Below, piece by piece: positions 9,384 to 19,786 of a DNA stretch of 64,000 nt. The stretch comes from JBFFMO01 sp041390025. GTDB taxonomy: Bacteria; Myxococcota_A; Bradymonadia; Bradymonadales; Bradymonadaceae. Every line of letters begins with the position of its first letter. Within the stretch, counting starts at the first letter, position 1. Position numbers and translations under genes: made by a program. The stretch covers positions 50,514-114,513 of the forward strand of contig JAWKQR010000018.1 of assembly GCA_041390025.1 (NCBI GenBank). Reading direction: 5' to 3'. The notes under the pieces are model-generated. The model was not told the DNA's origin. It worked only from the letters and a program-made list of their open reading frames with translations, and did not search any database.

Positions 9384-11530
9384 TCAGCGCCCGAATGACA
9401 ACTGTATGGACTGCCCCGGTTGCACAAACACAAACCGATCGGCGCGCTCTTCCCAGACAGCGACGCCATCCTTGAGGCGCACGAGCTTGTAAGCGAAGAC
9501 GAGGCCGGATGGCAACGTCGCGTTCAGCGACAGTTGTGTGTTCCGAGGGGCGAACGTAGGCGCATCGTTGGGTACCCAGCTGCCCATCTCGGGACCAGAG
9601 CCCACAAGGTGCAGCGTCTCGCCGGGGGCCAACTTCAAGTTATCCACGATGAATTCGACATTGACCGGTGTGGGTGTGCGATGTTTTTCGCGGAAGGCCT
9701 TTAGGTTGTTCGCGTCAACCGACACCATCGTGACCGACGTCTGTCCCGCAGCGACCTCGACCTTCGAGAGGTCTGCGCCAAGCTCACTTGGCAAGGTGAC
9801 CTCGCGAAGGCCCATCGTGGCGTTGACGACCACAAGCACCGCCTGTGGCGTCGGGTCCTGCGGCGAGCCCAGACGAAGGTAGGCAAACAGGCCGTCGTCG
9901 CTCTCTAGGATCACGTCCATTCCGGTTTGGAGCACATGCCGCAAACGTCGTCGTTCCAAACCATCATGCATCACACGGGCGAGCGCGTGACCCGCGCCAA
10001 ACACCATGTCGCCGCGGTTCTCCGGCTCGCCGTCCCCAAGCGCGCCCGCTTCGGTGCCCCACGTAAACGAAGGCGTTCCACGCGCGGTGAGCATGAACTG
10101 CATCGCCTGACGAACGCGGCTGACGTCGCCCCCGCAGGCACTCAGGATTCTGGGCAAGTCATGGTTGTCGAGCAACGTCACGAGTCCTTCTCGGTTCGGC
10201 CCAAGCATGTCCGAATACAGCCGGTCGGCCGAGAGGATGGCCGCGAGGCGAGACGGGCTCTGGTCGCGGCAAAACACATCAACCATCGCAAAATGGAGTG
10301 GGAAATCGAACATCGCGTTGAAGCCCCCGGAACGCGCGACCTCGGCCACATTGGCCGGGTTTCCATCAAGCAACTCGCCGACCAACATGAAGTTTTCTCC
10401 CCCTTGTTGCGCGGCCTGTTGGTTGAACTTGTTCCAGAAATCGTTCGAGATGTGCTTCACGGCGTCCAATCGGAAACCGCCGGGTCCTACCCGGTTGATC
10501 CATGACAACGTCGTTCCTGCGACCCAGTCATAAGCTTCAGGCACACTTTGGTCGAGGTCGGGAAGGCCGTGCACATCATGGGTTTGAACCTCCTCGGTGT
10601 TCGACCAGTCGTTGATGCCCCCTTTGAGGTGGAACCACTCGGGGTGGCGCGCGACCAACTCCGATTCGGGCGCGACGTGGTTCAAAACCACATCCATGAT
10701 CAGCCGCATGTCGCGCTTTTGGAGCTCCGTGTTAAGGCGCTTCAGGGTAGCTTCGTCGCCAAATCGCGGCTCGATAAGGTTGGGATCCTCAAGCCAGTAG
10801 CCGTGAAACGCACCGTGGCCATAAAACGGCTCCGTGCGCATTTTAAAGACCGGTGAGATCCACACGGTCTTGATGCCCAGATCCTTCAGCTCGTCGAGAT
10901 GATCGATGATCCCCTGCAGGTCGCCCCCGTGAAACGCCTGTGGGTCGGCGAGGTCAATCGTCCCATCGTTACTCGGGTCGCCATTGGCGAATCGGTCCAC
11001 CATGATGAAATACATGGCGTCCCCCGCGCGATAGAGCCCTGACGCCAGCGGTCGCCGGGACTCGGCGCGAGGTTGAATCGTGGCGACAAAACGTTCGGCT
11101 CCCTCGCAATATCGTCACGCATACGCGCTGACGACGCTTCAATCGCCATCAACGCTGACTCGGACGGACGCGAAACGGTAGCCGCGTAGCTCGATTCGAT
11201 GTAGCGCGGTGCCGTGCCAATCTGGGAGAACGTGGCACGCATGGTCAGTGACCATCGGTACTGCTTGTCAAAACGGATGGGTTCTGCGGCCCGCACGTCC
11301 ACGGTCATCGCGTAATCGGACGTGCCGGACGCCACGGGTTGGAAGCCGCGTGCACGCAAGTCCGTCTCGACCGCTTCCTTGAGCTCAGACGGGGGTTCCT
11401 CTGCGCCGTTGGGTCCCCAAACACGCCATGTGACGACGATCGGCTCCACCGAAGACAGGCGCGTGACCGTCGCCGGCGTTGCACAACCTGCGATCAGCAG
11501 CACAAACGCCCATATCAAATACCAACGCAT
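9384..11530 (-). CDS. Lipoprotein GH13 alpha-amylase with CBM20 starch-binding domain (frameshift near 11099)
   Basis: From ATG 11530 a lipoprotein signal (MRWYLIWAFVLLIAGC) leads a domain of about 145 residues. The frame breaks near 11099: one extra base (GAGG-GCC) turns IAREPNVL into IAREAERFVATIQPRAES and runs straight into YRAGDAMYFIMVDRF, the start of the catalytic domain. GH13 regions seen: MDVVLNH, FRLDAVKH (nucleophile Asp), LVGEL (acid/base Glu), LLDNHD. The last about 100 residues (from about NVEFIVDN) are a CBM20-type starch-binding domain ending VWEERADRFVF. The N-terminal domain resembles the lipoprotein encoded just upstream (11543-12118), sharing a W-x(4)-R-x-TFSQ pattern. Together with the porin this suggests surface or periplasmic glucan hydrolysis. 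Confidence 0.85.
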
Positions 11531-11542
11531 GCTGGTCCTTTG

Positions 11543-12118
11543 TTACTGAGGGAGAACGACGTTGACCCCATCGATGCCCGACAGGAAACGATCCGTGGCT
11601 TGGCCAATGCGCTCAGCGACGGCCAGCTCGACATAACGCAGCGCGTCTGCCTCGTTCTGATGGTCAAAGTCTAGGAAGGCCGCCAACTCGAAGGGTGTCG
11701 TTTGGACGTCGCCATCGGGTTGCGAGAACGTCACTCGGCCGGCGACGTTCCAGCGAAACTTGCCGCTGAGGAAGCTGTAGAATCGCACTTCGCTCTCGAC
11801 CAACATGATAAACTGCCCGGGATGTTTTTCGCGCAGCGTCTTGACGCGCTGGTCGGTCCCCCGACGCGTGCGAAACTCCTTAAACAGGTCCTCGCTCGGC
11901 GGAATCTGCACCAAGAGGTTTCGACGACGTACTTCGTCGGTGATGCGATTTTGGTAACTCGCCGGCACCGCGTCGATCTCTGGGCGGTCCGGGTATTGAA
12001 GCACAAACACCGACACCACAGGCGTTTGTTGTTCGGTCCGCACCACCTTCTGGGCACCGATGCATCCGGTCATCAGCCCGAGTAATAAAAGCAGGGGCAA
12101 AAGGCGTCTCAAAACCAT
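11543..12118 (-). CDS. Lipoprotein of unknown function, related to the N-terminal domain of the neighbouring amylase
   Basis: 191 residues with lipobox LMTGC after a Leu-rich signal. No motif of known function. The C-terminal half (KFRWNVAGRVTFSQ... then a long helix with ERIGQATDRFLSGI) parallels the amylase N-terminal domain (QYRWSLTMRATFSQ... DIAREAERFVATI), suggesting a tandem duplication of one domain, one copy then fused to GH13. It overlaps the 3' end of the porin gene by 10 bp and precedes the amylase by 12 bp, so the three are likely one operon. Confidence 0.8.
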   Translation of the reverse strand: MVLRRLLPLLLLLGLMTGCIGAQKVVRTEQQTPVVSVFVLQYPDRPEIDAVPASYQNRITDEVRRRNLLVQIPPSEDLFKEFRTRRGTDQRVKTLREKHPGQFIMLVESEVRFYSFLSGKFRWNVAGRVTFSQPDGDVQTTPFELAAFLDFDHQNEADALRYVELAVAERIGQATDRFLSGIDGVNVVLPQ

Positions 12119-13623
12119 GTCTCGACCTCGGCGGATACCACGTGGTGCCAGTGTGCTTCCCTTGTTCCAAAGACATTGAAGTCGTCCAGACTGTCGACGA
12201 ATCCGTTGCCAAAGGCATTGTTCTGGCTGCTGTATTGACCGCCGTACAGGAGGCGGAACGACGGACGCGTGAACACGCCCACGCCCAGTGGCTGCAACAC
12301 CGGACCAAACTTGATCTGGAAGGTGTTACGAACGTCTGAGTCGCCGAACTCAAGGCCACGTGCGTCGTTGCGTCCTTGGGTCGATTGGAACACCGAGTCG
12401 GCTCCTGAGCGAAACAGATTGCCGTTGAGAGACTTTTCCTGCGCGAGGCTCGACTCCAACAACAAGTGTGTCTTTTCGGTCAGATATCCCTGAAAACGCG
12501 CCACGGTCGAGACCACCTGACGGTTGTCGTCGTTGGCCAAGATCGTGTTGTCATTGTCCCAGTGATATCCAAAGAACATGGACCACGTCAGGTCCAAGCG
12601 GCCGGGCCAAAGCTTGAGCTGCATCTCGTTTCCGACGTTGATTTGGTAGCGCTCGTCGGTCAGGTCTTCGACGTAAAACGTGTAGTCTTGGCCCTCGTAC
12701 GACTCGACGACTGACGTTTTGGGGTGTTGACGCAGGAAGTTGGCGAACAGGTTGTTCCAAATCAACGGGCCCAGCTGCCCAAAGCCAATGTACCCGATCG
12801 CCCGAAACGATGTCGTTGATGTCGGAATGGGTTCGGTGAAAAGGCCCGTGCGCATCGGATTGTCCTCAAACCAACGGCGCGAGATTTCGCCGCGCACGTA
12901 CTGCTCGTAGTCCAGCGGCCGGCCGTCTTCGAAGACACTGTTATGTGGGGCGAATCGGTTACCCTCGACCTCGGGCTCGTAATAAAACTGCCCACCCACG
13001 CCCAGCTCAACCTTGCCCAGCTTGAGCTTTGCCGTGCCTCCAACGGTGAGGATCGGATTGTAATCCATGCCCTTGATCGCCCAGCCTGCGTCGCCAGCGC
13101 CGAACAAAAGATCCACCCACTGGCTTTGGTATCGACCCGAGACGCCCACGGTGTCGTTGAAGACTTGGGCCGGCCGGAAATCGTAAAGGCCGAGGTCGCC
13201 AAAAAAACTGTCGAGCGTTCCAATCTGCCAGGTGACGTTCTCGAGCAATACGTTGCCCGTTTGCGCATACAGCTGCGTCAGGCGAAAATTGCCCAGACTC
13301 CCCATCCCAGAATCCGCGTTCAGGACCGATCCGCCTTCGATCTTTGCGTGGATTGCGGTCCATGGAGTGTTCGCGAGTGGATCTTGGGGGAGCATGTCGT
13401 AACGAAGCTCCAGCGCGGCGTATGGGCCTTCGTTGAGCAACCGTCCGTAAAGATTCCAATAGCCCAGCCGACCGTTTCCGCCCTGCAGATCTGGACGCGC
13501 CATGATCCGCATGTAACCACCTGCGCTGAAGCGACTTGGTTCGGGGTCTGCTTGGGCGGTGTCTGGAACACAGTACAGTCCCAGCGATGCCAGGGCGGCA
13601 AGGAGCGTGGAGGCTCTTTTCAT
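12109..13623 (-). CDS. Outer-membrane porin, maltoporin/carbohydrate-porin-like
   Basis: 504 residues from ATG 13623, with a signal peptide MKRASTLLAALASLGLY... cleaved after AQA. The mature protein is made of alternating amphipathic strands rich in Gly, Tyr, Trp and ends in ETWF, the terminal aromatic expected for Bam-dependent barrels. Length and lack of TonB or plug motifs fit a LamB/OprB-type or other large porin. The adjacent starch-active lipoprotein makes a maltodextrin channel a reasonable inference, not a proof. Upstream in-frame codons to 13680 are not needed. Confidence 0.75.
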   Translation of the reverse strand: MKRASTLLAALASLGLYCVPDTAQADPEPSRFSAGGYMRIMARPDLQGGNGRLGYWNLYGRLLNEGPYAALELRYDMLPQDPLANTPWTAIHAKIEGGSVLNADSGMGSLGNFRLTQLYAQTGNVLLENVTWQIGTLDSFFGDLGLYDFRPAQVFNDTVGVSGRYQSQWVDLLFGAGDAGWAIKGMDYNPILTVGGTAKLKLGKVELGVGGQFYYEPEVEGNRFAPHNSVFEDGRPLDYEQYVRGEISRRWFEDNPMRTGLFTEPIPTSTTSFRAIGYIGFGQLGPLIWNNLFANFLRQHPKTSVVESYEGQDYTFYVEDLTDERYQINVGNEMQLKLWPGRLDLTWSMFFGYHWDNDNTILANDDNRQVVSTVARFQGYLTEKTHLLLESSLAQEKSLNGNLFRSGADSVFQSTQGRNDARGLEFGDSDVRNTFQIKFGPVLQPLGVGVFTRPSFRLLYGGQYSSQNNAFGNGFVDSLDDFNVFGTREAHWHHVVSAEVETWF

Positions 13624-13680
13624 GTTGATGCGACTCCGGAAATTGGCGTTTTTGGTAACACGAACCCCGCGTCGCGCCAA

Positions 13681-15591
13681 CTACTTCTGACCGGCCGCTG
13701 GCCTCAGGGGGACAACATTTTCGGCGGTCTCCCATGCGTAGGTCGGGATGATGGCCTTGAGCTCGGCACGAACTCGGAGGTCATCATCGTCGGCCGCTGC
13801 TTCGAGCAACGGCGGCAGGTGATCCTTGAGCAGGTTGAGCTCGGCATCCGCCGTGCGGCCGATGAAGATCTTTTCGTGCCGCGTCTTATCCACGCGCTCC
13901 TCGTCCAACGTCAGCTCTTCAAAGAGCTTTTCGCCAGGGCGCACGCCGGTGAACACGATTTCGACCTCGTTTTCGGACAGGCCAGACAGACGAATCATGT
14001 CACGCGCGAGGTCCGCGATGCGCACGGGCTCGCCCATGTCGAGGATGAACAGCTCACCGCCCTTCCCGTTGGCGGCCGCCTGCAACACGAGCTGCGACGC
14101 CTCAGGAATCGTCATGAAATACCGTGTCATCTCGGGATGGGTCACCGTGATAGGACCACCGCGTTTGAGCTGTTCGGTAAAGATCGGGACCACGCTGCCG
14201 TTCGAGCCCAACACGTTTCCGAAGCGAACAGCGCAATAATGCGTTTCGAACCGCGAGTTCAAAGACAACACGTAGAGCTCGGTCACGCGTTTGGTAGCCC
14301 CCATCACGCTGGTCGGGTTCACGGCTTTGTCGGTCGAGACCAAGATGAAGTTCTTGCAACCATACTCCGCCGCCAGATCCGCCACGTTCTGCGTGCCGCG
14401 CACGTTGTTCAGCACCGCTTGGCAAGGGTACTGCTCCATCAACGGCACATGTTTGTAAGCCGCGGCATGGATGACCACAGCCGGTTTATGCGCCTGGAAA
14501 ACCTTGCGCATGCGATCACGGTCACCCACATCGGCAATGATGGGTTCGACCTCCTCGATCGAACCGGCGAGTTCCCGATGGATGAAAAACAATGGCGTTT
14601 CGGCGCGTTCGACCATCACCAAACGCGCGGGCCCAAAGCGCAGCACCTGCCGACAAATCTCGGACCCGATGGAACCGCCGGCGCCCGTCACCAGCACGGT
14701 CTGCCCTTCGATGAATCGACCGATGGCACCGGTGTCCAACTTGACCGGCTCACGTCCTAGCAGGTCGTCGATCGACACTTCGCGCAACGCGTTGAGCGAA
14801 ACGTGGCCTTCCAGGATCGCTTCCACCGCAGGCAGAATACGCGTCTTTACGCCAATGGACTTCGACAGGTCGACCACACGGCGTAGCTGTTCGCGTGACG
14901 CCGACGGCATCGCGATGATCACTTCTTCGACCCGGTGTTTCTGCACGATCTCGGACAGCAACGAAACCGGGCCGAGCACAGGCACCCCGTGGATGCGGAG
15001 TCCACGTTTGTAGGGATCGTCGTCAAGGAACCCGACCGCTTTGTAGGGCAGGTTCCGGTTCTTTGTGATCTCGCGCAGGAGCGTCTCGCCGGTGTCGCCA
15101 GCCCCCAAAATAACCAGCGGACGGGTCTTTGCCGTTGTCGGCGCGGTGGTGCGAATGGCCTCACGCAACAACCGCAGCGAACCACGCGCGGCGGCGATGA
15201 GAAAGAGCGAGATGCCGTAGTCCAGGATGTAGATGGACCGCGGGAATTAATCAGGCACTCGAACGAAGACGTTGACGAATAAGAACAGCGCACCTGCGAT
15301 CGCAAGTGATCGCGCGAGCTCAAGAATGTCGTGAAGGCTGACGTACTTCCACCAGCCGTTGAAATTTCGCAGCACCGCGAACACGAGGACTTTCGAGGCC
15401 AAAGCCACCGGGAAGGTGGACAAAATGACCGCATGCCAGTGTTCCGGGAACGCAAAATCGAATCGTATGAGGAAGGCCCCAAGGTACGCCACCGCGAACA
15501 ACGCGATGTGCGCGGCCACCACGATCACCATGCGAACGGCGCGCGGAAGCTGTGGGAGCTCCTCCAACCACTGAAGATTCATTTGTCTCAT
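13681..15591 (-). CDS. CapD/FlaA1-family membrane nucleotide-sugar epimerase/dehydratase, interrupted by an in-frame TAA at 15247-15249
   Basis: The N-terminal part (15591-15250) holds four membrane helices (GAFLIRFDF motif included). The next codon is TAA, then the same frame continues FPRSIYILDYGISLF and the complete cytoplasmic region: a CoA-binding-like Rossmann domain (VILGAGDTGETLL), then the SDR domain with TGAGGSIGSE, the AAYKHVPLME motif typical of this family, and STDKAVNPTS(V)MGATKR. Total would be about 636 residues, normal for PglF/WbpM/CapD proteins that act in O-antigen, capsule or glycan sugar synthesis. The stop is either a base error or a nonsense mutation; an internal ATG/GTG could also give a soluble C-terminal product starting near 15171. 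Confidence 0.85.
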
Positions 15592-15663
15592 CTCTGCTCA
15601 AAAACCACAGGAGCCTACATCGACTTCGAACAAAAATGAAACCACGCCGACAAAAAACTACAA

Positions 15664-16593
15664 CTACGGTTTGGGCAGGTCGGATGGCGACTGAACGAAC
15701 GTCGGGCGAGAGCCCTCGGGGGAAGCGCCTTTGACGCGCTCGAGTGCGGCCTTGGCGGCCATTCGGACGCGCATGTCTTCATCCTCCACCGCCAGTTTCT
15801 CGATGACGGCTTGCGACTCGCCAATCCCGAATTCCTCGGCGAGGGTCACCGCGCGCTCACGCACCTCTGGCGCGGGGTCGCCCAATGCACCCATGATGGC
15901 TTGGTTGGCCCGGTCGTCCTTGACGAAGGACAGAATCTCCAAGATCTCAAGTTTCTCGGCCGGGTCGGCCTTTTTGTCCTCAAGGACCTTCGAAATCGCG
16001 TAGATCCGCTGCTCGTACCGCAGGAATATCTTGTTGGCGTCTTCTTCCCTTCCGGCTTTGACGTATAAGCCCCCAAGCTCCACGTAGGCCTGCAAGTAAT
16101 TCGAATCGAGCTCAATGGCGCGCTCGTAGGCTGGAATCGCATTGGAGGTCTGACCGTTTTCGGCCATGTAGCGACCGGCGATGAACTGCACCTCCGCCAC
16201 ATTCGGGGCGCGGGCGAGCAGATCCATGTAGAGCGCGCTCGCCTTGGAGTCCAAGCCCTTGTCTTTGTAGATTTCGGCCAACGCGATCATGGCGGTAACC
16301 TGTGGGCCAGAAACGGGTCCCGTGGTCGCGAGCTTCTCGAACAATCCTTGAGCTTGGTCCCAATCGTTGTTCATGAAATCCACCTTGGCGCGGGCGAGCA
16401 ACTCTTGTTGCTCGGGTGTCCCGGCGTTGAGCCCCTGCGTTTGTGCAGGCTTGGTCTCGACCTCGATCTGCACCTGAGCCGCGGTGGCCGCGACCTGCTT
16501 GGCTGTCGTTGCGGCCGTGGCCGGCACGGATGAATCGGGAGGATTGCTCTGACATCCAGCCAGCAGCAAAACGGCGACAAGGCATTTCTTCAT
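15664..16593 (-). CDS. TPR/HEAT-repeat lipoprotein
   Basis: 309 residues with lipobox LLLAGC. An Ala/Thr-rich linker is followed by TPR motifs (about residues 65-205, for example ALAEIYKDKGLDSKASALY and AYVELGGLYVKAGREEDA) and then HEAT-like helices (GALGDPAPEVRERAVTLAEE, EDEDMRVRMAAKAALERV). A scaffold role at the envelope is likely; no catalytic motif. Its ATG overlaps the TGA of the histidine kinase by 4 bp (16590-16593), so it is translationally coupled to the kinase. Confidence 0.85.
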   Translation of the reverse strand: MKKCLVAVLLLAGCQSNPPDSSVPATAATTAKQVAATAAQVQIEVETKPAQTQGLNAGTPEQQELLARAKVDFMNNDWDQAQGLFEKLATTGPVSGPQVTAMIALAEIYKDKGLDSKASALYMDLLARAPNVAEVQFIAGRYMAENGQTSNAIPAYERAIELDSNYLQAYVELGGLYVKAGREEDANKIFLRYEQRIYAISKVLEDKKADPAEKLEILEILSFVKDDRANQAIMGALGDPAPEVRERAVTLAEEFGIGESQAVIEKLAVEDEDMRVRMAAKAALERVKGASPEGSRPTFVQSPSDLPKP

Positions 16594-18427
16594 ACGGGTA
16601 CCCGGGGAACACGAATGGTAAACGTCGTACCCTCGTTCAGAGTGCTGTGAAACGAAATCGTTCCATGGTGAACATCAACGATCTGTTTGACGATGGCCAA
16701 TCCAAGGCCGGTGCCGTGTTCTTTGCCGGTCGTGACAAACTCGTCGAACAACGTCGACTGAATCGACAGCGGCACACCACCACCCGTGTCCGTGAACTCC
16801 ATCACGAGCTGATCCTCTGCGGCATCAAGCCGGATGCGTATCTCAAACGAGCCCCCATCGGGCATCGCGTCAGCGGCGTTGCGCGCGAGGTTGAGGATGG
16901 CGCGTGTGAGCTTCGCATCGTCGATCTCAACGGGGCCGTCGTAGTCGAGCGCCACTTTGAGCTCCACGTTTCGCCGTGACATCTCCTTTTGGAGCAATGC
17001 TTGAACATCCTCCATCCACGCCGCAATCGTGGTCGAGCGAGGCACAAAGTTGCGTTCGCCACGCGCGAAATTGAGGAGCTCCGGGTCATCTGGTTGATGT
17101 GATCAAACTGTCGATAAATGATGTCGGCGTAGCCCTCGCGTTTGGTGCGATCGTCGGAGCGCACCATGAACTGCACATAGCCGTTGATGACCGCGATGGG
17201 GTTCTTGAGGTCGTGGATCACACCGGAAAGCATCTGCCCGATGCTCGCCAAACGGCCTGACTTCTCGAGCTGCTCGTGGTGCGAGCGTGCGATGATGGCG
17301 GCGGCGATGCGCGACGCAACCAAGGTCAAGAGTTTCAGGTCGTCGTCGTCGAAACGATCGTCGCGATTGAACACTTTCAACGCACCGATGGTCTTGCCGT
17401 CAGCGAGCAACGGTACCGCGACCACGTTGTGGATGTTGACGCCCATGCCTCTTGCAGAGCCTGGGACCGTGTCGCACGCCCCGGTGTTGCAAAGGAACGC
17501 CGTCCCCTCTTCGATGACTCGCCCGCACACCCCCGAACCCAACGGCATGGACTTCTGGGTAAACCGCCACCCGTCGTCGTTTCGTGTCTGCGTGAAATAG
17601 TGGAGGCTGTCGTCATCGGCGAGCGCGAGAGACGCCCCCGATCCTTGCAGGATGGCGGCCGTTCGAAGTGTGATCGACCCGATCAGTCGCTCCAACGACA
17701 TCGCGAGGTTGATGTCTTTTTCGACCTCGTAGAGCGTATCGAGCTCGGCGATCGTGTGTTCGAGCTCGGCAGCGACTTCGGTCAACTCCATGTTCTTTTG
17801 GACGACGGACAAATACAGCTTGGAGTTCTCGACAGCGATCGCTGCTTGGCTCGCGAGCAAGCTCAGGAGCATCTCGTCTTCGTCTGAGAAGTGGCCGCGG
17901 CGTTGGTTGAGCACCTGCGCGACACCGATGATTTGCCCCTCTTGGTTGCGCATCGGCTGGCACAAAATGCTGCGCGTCGAAAAACCCGTACGTGCGTCGA
18001 ACGCGGGATTAAATCGCGGGTCGTTGTAGGCGTCGCGGATGTTCAACGATTTGCCGGTCAGCGCGACCCACCCAGCGATCCCCTCGCCGACACGCAAGCG
18101 AATCTCGGTGTTTCGCACCCCTTGCGTGACCTTGCTCCACAGCTCGTCACCGTTGTCGTCGAGCAAAAACAGGGTCGAGCGCTCGGCCTGCATGAGCTCG
18201 GTGATCTTCTCCATGACGATGTGCAACAACTCGTCGAGGTCAAACGTCGACCCCAGCGCGCTGCCGATCTCGGCGATGCATGCAAATCGCGCATCTTGAG
18301 CGCGTACCTGTGCTTCAAGCTCCGCGACACGCGCGAGCAATTCCTCACGCGTGAGATCGGTCGCCGCGACCAGCACGTCGTTGGGTTGGGTCGCCGCCGG
18401 CTCGTGTGGGAGAGGGTCTTGAGACAT
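16590..18427 (-). CDS. Double-GAF sensor histidine kinase, soluble (frameshift near 17081)
   Basis: About 612 residues after repair. A short coiled coil (EELLARVAELEAQV) precedes two GAF domains (about residues 45-200 and 235-385), then the H-box HDLKNPIAVINGY, N-box NLARNAADAM, G1 DTGGGV and G2 GTGLGLAIV. The break lies between QMTR and ELLNFARG: CTCCGGG on the + strand at about 17079-17085 needs one more C. No membrane segment, so it senses a cytoplasmic ligand or redox/light state through GAF. No receiver gene adjoins it; the partner is unknown. It is coupled by 4 bp to the TPR/HEAT lipoprotein downstream. Confidence 0.85.
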
Positions 18428-18483
18428 GTGTCCAACCTACCACAAGGCGGACACGGTCCCAACGCTGCCGCGTCCAAAAACGG

Positions 18484-19679
18484 TCAGCGCACGGACTCCG
18501 CGCGTGCCTTGTCTCGAGCCACGTCGACCGCATCACGCGCCACCGGCATAGGCGCCCACATGTCCGAGAGCTTTTGACCGCGCATCACAAATCGTTCCGC
18601 GCGCTTTTGGGTGGTTGGATCGTCCAGATACGCCTTGAGCCGACTCAGGTGTTTTTCGGTGTCGGCGACCCAGGTGTTGTCGTCCGACGTCGTTCCAATG
18701 CGTCGGCTCAACGACAGGTTTTTCTCGTAGACCTGAACTGCGCGGACCATCAACGGGCGAATCTGTTTTCGCAGCTCGTCAAAATAGAATCCTACGGCCT
18801 CGGACGACAGGTCGTCGGGTATCTCGGCTTCAAAGATGTCCGAGTAAAAATCTTCGTACAGGCGACCGATCATGTAACCCGCCGCCATCGACCAATGCGG
18901 ATGGTGATAGCTCAAAGCCTTGATATAAGCCGACTGCGCCCGCAGAAATAGGTCCGCCTTTTCCTTGAGATCCTCGCCCATGCGCTCAGGTGGGAGCACG
19001 AGTTTGATGCCTGAAACCTCGAGGTGGTAAGCACGGCCCATCCCAAAGTAGGCTTGGACAAGGAGGTGGCTGTTGGCCTGCAAACGTTGCTCGGGCGGCG
19101 CATCGTCGTTGATGTCGATCGCGGTGGCGAACCCATTGACCGCCTCCTCAAGCTGCTTGAGTTCGAGCAGTCCATTGGCGCGGCGCACGTGCGCCTCGAC
19201 GCGGTCAAAGGTCGTCAGCTCGGGACGCAGCAATACGTTGGTCATCAGCTCGACGACCTGCTCATAGCGGCCGAGTTGTTCCTCGGCGGCGGCGAGCCGG
19301 TAGTAGGCGTCACGTGCGTCGGGTTTGTCGGGGAACTTCTCGATGACCCATCGGTAACGCTGTGCAGCCTCCTCCCAACGCTCCAAACGTTCGTACGAGA
19401 GTCCCGCGTTGTACAGCGACGGCAGGTAGAACCGGGAGTCCTCAAAGTACTTGATGATCAGGTCGTAATTTTGGGACGCTTCGTCGTAGTTGCGTGCCGA
19501 AAACGCTGTGTACGCTTTTTCGAACACCTCGCTCGAATCCAACGCTTCGCCTGGCTCCCATCGGCATTGGGGCGGAACAGCATGGGGTCGAGGTCGACCC
19601 GTTCCGAAGGTGTCTGCCCTTTGGGGGCGGTGGCACAGGCAGACAGGACAAGGAGTGGGATAAGCAACCAGACGCGCAT
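18484..19679 (-). CDS. TPR lipoprotein (frameshift near 19553)
   Basis: Start ATG 19679 gives MRVWLLIPLLVLSAC, a clear lipoprotein signal. The frame changes near 19551-19556: one extra base joins LFRPNADGS to GEALDSSEVFEKAYTAF. The rest is about 350 residues of tandem TPR helices (AYTAFSARNYDEASQNYD, LYNAGLSYERLERWEEAA, YRLAAAEEQLGRYEQVV). No enzyme motif. It resembles the gliding-motility or secretion-associated TPR lipoproteins of Myxococcota, but no specific assignment is possible. It heads the long minus-strand run, 57 bp before the histidine kinase. Confidence 0.8.
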
Positions 19680-19786
19680 GATTTCCTCGCTCAAACGTTG
19701 GGCGCCACACGACGTCCCTCGTTTATGTGGATAACACGCAGACACGAAAGTTCCATTTCATCGTCGAATGCGGCTATCCTCAGGCG

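Noticed and set aside
8429..9469. Longer RNase Z start at 9469
   Set aside because: The extension overlaps the amylase gene and does not match the family start; ATG 9358 does.
12943..14760. A 605-codon open frame on the plus strand
   Set aside because: It lies antisense to the porin and CapD-type genes, both of which have clear motifs; a GC-skewed codon pattern commonly opens the opposite strand.
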